Assembly (NCBI GenBank): GCA_021234155.1
Contig: JAJEKV010000054.1
Location: forward strand, 5,007,962 to 5,071,961
Length of the DNA: 64,000 nt
DNA from: Isoetes taiwanensis
Lineage: Eukaryota; Streptophyta; Lycopodiopsida; Isoetales; Isoetaceae
Direction of reading: 5' to 3'
Below the pieces are notes generated by a model. That model saw nothing but the letters and a program-made list of their open reading frames with translations, was not told where the DNA came from and did not search any database. Below, in pieces: positions 58,893-64,000 of the stretch; positions within the stretch are counted from its first letter, which is position 1, and each line of letters begins with the position of its first letter. The translations under genes were made by a program, and so were the position numbers.

Positions 58893-59453
58893 CAATGTTG
58901 TTAAGTACGTCAAAATTCGTACGTTTAAACAACGTTTTTTAAGTTTTTTTGAAGATTTTTAAAAATTTTGAAAAAAACTTTAAAAACGTATTTCATATAA
59001 AATACGTTAAAAATCTTTAAAATCCTTAAAAATCTTTAAAAATCCTTAAAAATCCTTACACTGTGATTTTTTTAATCAAAATATATGATATTCTTGAACT
59101 CATTTATCCTTGTATATAAAATTCTTATACTTCTTAAATTCTATAATAATATTTTTTTGAACTTTCTTAAGAGTTGCATGGCAAAACAACTATGATATCT
59201 TCGTACTTGAACTTAATAGTTTGTAATAGCAGTATAAGCTTCTGATTACTTGCTGGCATGCTACGTCTTATAACTTGTAGCAAAAATATGCATTTTAACA
59301 GTAGCAAATATGTCCAATAATGCAGTGCAAAGAATGTGCAATTTTTTTATTTTTTATTTTTGGCCATACGAAATCATAAAAATCCTTTAAAAAACATGAG
59401 GATTTTTATAGAGGTACTTTAAAAATAAAAAAACGGTTTTTTTAACAATATTA
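58893..59453. mobile_element. hAT-type MITE (561 bp), AT-rich
   Basis: Ends CAATGTTGTTAA and TTAACAATATTA pair at 10 of 12 positions. A perfect 8-bp duplication, CTCTCCTA, flanks it (58885-58892, 59454-59461). The interior contains AAAAATCCTTAAAAATCTTT repeats. Its ends resemble those of the MITE at 55599, suggesting one hAT group. Confidence 0.85.
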
Positions 59454-59628
59454 CTCTCCTATCCCTGTACAGAACTTTATTTAAGTCATTTAAGCCACTA
59501 AAAACCTTGTAAGTAATCATTTTGCTAATGTATCTAATGATTATTATCTAAATTACAGAGATAATAAAGCTACCATATAGATGATATTCCTCATAAACAC
59601 AACATAAACCGAGCAAAAAGAGAAAACA

Positions 59629-59890
59629 GAGCATAAGATAAGGACGAGAATGAGAATAAGATAAGGATTTCTTGAAAAAAGAGCATAAGATAAGGATGAT
59701 GATGAGAATAAGATAACAAAGCATAAGATAAGGATGAGGATGAGAAAACAGAGCATAAGATAAGGATGAGAATGAGAATAAGATAAGGATTTCTTGAAAA
59801 CGGAGCATAAGATATGGATGAGGATGAGAATAAGATAACAGGGCATAAGATAAGGATGAGGATGAGAATAAGATAAGGATTTCTTGAATG
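59629..59890 (+). repeat. Purine-rich minisatellite (GCATAAGATAAGGATGAG units)
   Basis: GCATAAGATAAGGATGAGAATGAGAATAAGATAAG-type units, some followed by GATTTCTTGAA, recur about six times with a higher-order period near 120 bp. Minus-strand open frames over it (59548-59989) are repeat translations, not genes. Confidence 0.93.
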
Positions 59891-60419
59891 AAGAATGGAT
59901 GAGAATAAGCTGAATGCAATTATTTCATTTCTACAACAACACCTTGATGTCTGAGTCGCTCCCCTTGAAGCAGATCTACAGTGCGGCACAAAAATCAGTC
60001 CCCTACAAACTCAAATGAACTCCACCTGTCGGCTGTACCTAAATTTTGATATCCGCCTGCACCGACGTAAGCCTTCTCTTGTGAACAAACTGGAATGAAA
60101 AAAGAAAGACAAAATGAACAAAAAAATCAACAATGAGAGAAATAAATTGATGCAAATGTCTCCTTGTCTTGGATGACCTTAGAAATCGATTCTGCAATAC
60201 CAGCAAGCAAGAAATGATTATAAGAAGATGTCTGATACAAAAACATGCCTAAAATCTTGCCAAAACAGGAAAGAACATCATACTTCTAGCGCCATACAGG
60301 CGCCATGTCGCCTCGCCGAAGTAGTGGGATTCTTTGCGGGAGAACTACAGAGGAAAATGCCGCTCTGCTGGACATAATTTCCTCTACCATGCATTACGTC
60401 CGGTAATCTATGGGGTTTT

Positions 60420-60447
60420 GGTTTTACGCCCGCATAAAACCAACTAG
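60420..60447 (+). mobile_element. Possible Helitron-like 3' end of another family
   Basis: GGTTTTA-cgcccgca-TAAAACC, then AA, then CTAG (ending 60447) and T. Hairpin plus CTAG|T fits a Helitron terminus, but the spacing to CTAG is only 2 nt and no 5' end was found. Confidence 0.3.
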
Positions 60448-62604
60448 TATATAAGATTATGCAGGGCAGATCTAGGGTTTAAAGAATCTGTTTGTCTGAG
60501 GAGATCGATGGTTCTGACGACCATGCAAATCTTAAAAATTTCTTAACCTGTCAAGGGTTTCAGGAATTCATTTGTTTGTCTCTCCCCCTTCTTCCTCTGA
60601 AGCCGAGGATAGATTAATACATGTATTTGCCCTGATTTGACTCGTCTTTGATACAATAGAGTCGCATGCGATCTCTATACGATCTCATTTTCATTGCCTC
60701 TTCCCAAATATCTCATTTTTGATGACAAAAACAATAAACAAATCCCCTCCTCAAAATGCCGTTTCTGCCTTTTCAACTTATGAGCCTCTTAGTCCGCTTG
60801 GAAGCAGAGCTTCGCAAACGAACTTAAGCACTGCTTACCAAAAATCCTTACAAATTTGGGCCTAAAAGAGAAACTGATTCCCTCCTTTACTCCAATTCTT
60901 GCAAATAGCATTGCAAAGCAAATACGGCGTTTAGATTCGTCTTACTGCAGATTTTATAAGAAAACTAAAGCACTTGCTTGGAATTTTGCAAGCTGAGGTA
61001 CTTATTTGCAAGACCTGCCAAGCGTCATGAATAATCCATCAGAGCTGTATTTTTGTCACAATGCTTGGCCCCAAACCCGCTTCAAGAAGATTTACGCCAA
61101 AGAACGAGCTAAGAATCATCTATGGCGATCTTGACGTCAGATCAAAAGAAAGAAGAAAAAACTTACAGGATCGAAATGTAACGAAATAGAGCAGAAGTAG
61201 ACGATCTGGTCAGTAAAAGGGGATCTGCGGCAGTAGATGCTCTGGTCAGAAAATTAATGCCAAAATACATCAGAGAATATGAAAGAACCAACCTTTAAGC
61301 TCTAAGCCACAGGTGCTGAAGCCAGGTAGCCTGCGTAAAAACAGCTGCAGACGCGACTGGCAGATGCTATGAAAAGGATCAGATCCTTTTTAACCATTAG
61401 ACACTAATGATGTTATCATCATCTCCACTACGGATTTGATGTGTTTGATTGTTTTGCATTTTGGAGGTAAGATGATAGGTTTGCCACCATGTATGGTGGT
61501 TTAGGGTTCAATTCCCAAACATTCACACATGTAAGGACTGATTTTTGCACCATAATGAGGAATTGGAGCACCATTAAAAGAAGATGGAATGAACCATTGA
61601 AGGTGGAGATGGAATGAACCATTTAAGGTAACAATGTGAAGGTAAGAGTATGAATTATTGTTGGTCTGTTTATGCACCTACAAGAACAAGGCATCTCACA
61701 ATCAGCAGCATAGGATGCACTATTGTCAACGCACCATAAGGGCCTGAAGATCACCATTAGGGTGATTAGACCCGCTCCATTTTTTGCTATTAATTTGTAT
61801 TGAAAAACCACAAGTTTTTGAGATGATGAAGCTCTGTTATAGTCTGCATACCTTAGGGAGGAGAATCAAGTGAGGGAAGGCGCAATGCATGAGGATGCTC
61901 CATAGTAGGCTAGCAATTTTCAAACCCTTCCATATAACTATACTTGCTCTTGATAATCAACACATGCATGCGTTGGATTTCACAATGCAATACATTAGAG
62001 GATATATGGAATTAATTAAGGGCCACAACTCCATACCACGTCGAAAAATGCGTGCCCAATGGGGAGGCGAGCTTGTACAGAATTTTTATACCGAGCCTCC
62101 TAAGTGCCTTCTAGGTGTCACCCACAACTAGGTTCGGCAATGCCCGTGCCTCTTGATGTAGGTGTCAGATAGGATAGAAATAATAATGATGCTCCCGCCC
62201 TCAATTCCCGTCCAAGATTTTTCATTCCAAAATTTAAACCATAAATTCGTGCCAAGAGAGTTCAAATCGATATGCTCAAATCAATCTGCTTGCTCCAATT
62301 CGGTTGAAGTAAATTTGATGAGCTTCTCTTATTAGTACATCTACTGCCACTCCATAATGTTTTATGTATTGTTTTGTTGCTTTATAATGGGTCAAAAAAA
62401 CATACAACAAATAGTGTCAAAGATGTGAAATAAAGTAGTGTTAGTCCATTGTGAAGTGCTTAAAAAAAATAGTAGCCATGGTGCAAATATACGTCTCCTT
62501 TTGGCAAAGGAAACGTGCTTTTTACACCATGACTACTGTCTAGCTTTTTGTTCATTTTTTTCCTTTTCTTTTTCTGGATTAGAAACATCTCTACTCAAAA
62601 TCCG
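60448..62604. other. Unassigned region
   Basis: Short open frames only. A palindrome, AAAAGGATCAGATCCTTTT, lies near 61372 and a loose duplication, GATGGAATGAACCATT, near 61585 and 61610. No gene is supported. Confidence 0.4.
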
Positions 62605-62862
62605 TCAAGACAGAGAAAGAATGTTGTCTTTGATCTTCAATCCAAGAGCATAAAAAATGGAGACGAAAATTGCGAACAGAGCAAGAAGCAAAGGGTTTAA
62701 TCCAGGGCTGGAAACAGAGGTAGTATTAGGCAGAGGCAGTATATAGAGCAACATAACATCCGTTTGATTCTTCATCACTGTTGATGCATCACCGAAATCC
62801 TGCTTCATGAGTCTAAAGATGGGGTAGACCATGCAGGCCACTGCTAACCTTATCTCACTAGT
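62605..62862 (-). CDS. Possible exon of a membrane protein
   Basis: The acceptor TTTGCAG on the minus strand opens TSEIRLAVACMVYPIFRLMK, QDFGDASTVMKNQTDV, a likely luminal stretch, then NPLLLALFAIFVSIFYALGL, a strong membrane helix, and KIKDNILSLS. Two hydrophobic segments suggest a membrane protein end. No family is recognised. Confidence 0.3.
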   Translation of the reverse strand, partial: TSEIRLAVACMVYPIFRLMKQDFGDASTVMKNQTDVMLLYILPLPNTTSVSSPGLNPLLLALFAIFVSIFYALGLKIKDNILSLS

Positions 62863-63331
62863 CTGCAAATCCCACAAGATAACAAGCTCCAACAAAATTA
62901 TAAACTCTACTATGGTACCCGTGAAAATAAAACATGTCACAGTTCATTGAAGTACTTCTAGATTCCTCTCTGAACTAGTGTAATTTAGTTCAACATTTTT
63001 AACCTGCATGCATGTTATTGCTAAATAACTAGACATCACTAAGCTGGCTGAATGATTTGATTGTCATCATTTTATTGTCCTCGTGATCGAAAATCTAAAT
63101 TCAAATATGAAAAACATTAATCCAAATATAAATGGTTGTCTAATAAGGCGAGCAAGAGTTATTACATGGCAATGGCAAGCATATCCAGGTTCAACAGAAG
63201 CATTAAAAGGGAATGGAGCCCCATCATGGGCAGCAAATCTAACAAGAAAGCTTGCTATATATGAAGGATTTATCTTGTAAACATTCTTTCATCCCCTCTA
63301 TTTGGGCGCGGAAGCTATCAACTGCCTTTAG

Positions 63332-63475
63332 CATAATCCCAAATATTACATTGATCTGAATGCCTACTCTGTAAACAATCCAGTAGATCACTTGTCCTGT
63401 CCAGCTCCTGATTTGCCACTACCTGAAATCCTGCCAAATGCATATGCAATGGATGGTTATCATCCGCCAAGTTAA
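63332..63475 (+). CDS. Possible terminal exon of an unknown gene
   Basis: After CTGCCTTTAG the frame reads HNPKYYIDLNAYSVNNPVDH, LSCPAPDLPLPEILPNAYAM, DGYHPPS and stops at 63475. It is Pro/Tyr-rich and coherent, but short. A neighbouring open piece (63083-63280, GCLIRRARVITWQWQAYPG) may belong to the same gene. Family unknown. Confidence 0.25.
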   Translation, partial: HNPKYYIDLNAYSVNNPVDHLSCPAPDLPLPEILPNAYAMDGYHPPS

Positions 63476-64000
63476 TTATATGCCATAACTTGGGTAGCTG
63501 GGTTTGGGTTGCGGTGTTATAACAGAAACCAATGCGCCTGGGTTTGAACCAAGTGAAAAAACCAAGACTATGTCTCCTTCACGCTTCTCCCTTCACATCA
63601 AACTCTGGCTACTTGTGCCTCTGCAACACAAAAGCGCTGCAAGGAATTCAAAAAACGAGCATTTTATAAGAGATTGCATGAATTCTAAACATAAAAAGAT
63701 GGACGATTTTGAAGCATCTCTTTCGCCTCCAGTGTCTACAGCATTGGAACCCAAGTTCCACAGTCGCAAGTTCAACGACGACTTCAAGAGCACCGAATTT
63801 AACAGTAGCGACTTTTGCCAATCTAGTAGCGCTTTGCCACTCAAACAAGGGAAATGTGACCTCCCAATTTCCCCCCAATTTTCCCACCACACGCATATAT
63901 TATTATTGTCTTGTTTGTTATTAATAAATTTAAAAGCAGTTACGAATAAGACAAAAGATTATTATAGGTTTGAGACGGCTTTTTGCGCGAGGCTATAGGT
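63476..64000. other. Window edge, no supported gene
   Basis: Overlapping open frames on both strands (63504-63998 plus; 63593-63896 minus) have no domain and cover one another, as expected by chance in this composition. Confidence 0.4.

Noticed and set aside
59548-59989. Three overlapping minus-strand ORFs of about 100-130 residues
   Set aside because: They translate the GATAAGGATGAG minisatellite in different frames.

Overview
This is nuclear DNA of a land plant with a repeat-rich genome. The intron signals (GTAAGT donors, pyrimidine-AG acceptors), plant-type LTR retrotransposons primed by initiator tRNA-Met, hAT-type MITEs, Helitron termini and several LINEs all fit this. The LINE style (intron-less ORF1/ORF2, simple-repeat tails) recalls fern genomes, but that is an inference from memory. 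No intact, recognisable housekeeping gene, rRNA, tRNA or CRISPR array was found. Nearly everything that can be identified is a mobile element or the wreck of one.

Layout. 1-3.4 kb: a minus-strand gag remnant and unresolved flank. 3.4-9.1 kb: a minus-strand Ty3/Gypsy element (LTR, gag, protease, RT, RNase H, integrase zinc region) with five in-frame stops and one frameshift, cut off inside integrase and lying against a LINE. 9.1-14.7 kb: two plus-strand LINEs, one nearly complete in ORF2 and one 5'-truncated, each ending in a hairpin followed by a simple repeat and a long (CT)n run. 15.8-17.7 kb: a minus-strand wreck of a large protein resembling the DUF7869/DUF8039 families, followed by five copies of a GC-rich palindrome. 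18.7-19.3 kb: a LINE fragment. 19.5-21.6 kb: a minus-strand Helitron-like element filled by a 1.85-kb homopyrimidine tract. 24.9-26.3 kb: gag fragments. 28.0-30.1 kb: a young non-autonomous LTR element with 5-bp target duplication that splits a small ORF; a diverged paralogue of that ORF lies just downstream.

31-40 kb: a second, larger DUF7869-like gene (minus), divergent from an unrecognised multi-part plus-strand coding region. About eleven copies of a TCGCGGCCGCGA palindrome lie between and through the plus-strand part. 41.7-44.3 kb: a decayed LINE with a (CCTT)n tail. 44.4-46.4 kb: a second Helitron-like element sharing both ends with the first.

46.6-56.1 kb: the most unusual unit. A spliced gene for a Crypton/DUF3504-like tyrosine recombinase is flanked by 25-26-bp inverted repeats and carries two insertions that share a 155-bp module. 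55.6-64 kb: two hAT-type MITEs with perfect 8-bp target duplications, tandem repeats, and a few weak exon candidates.

The two best candidates for something undescribed are the inverted-repeat-flanked tyrosine recombinase and the DUF7869-like gene with its family-specific palindrome clusters.
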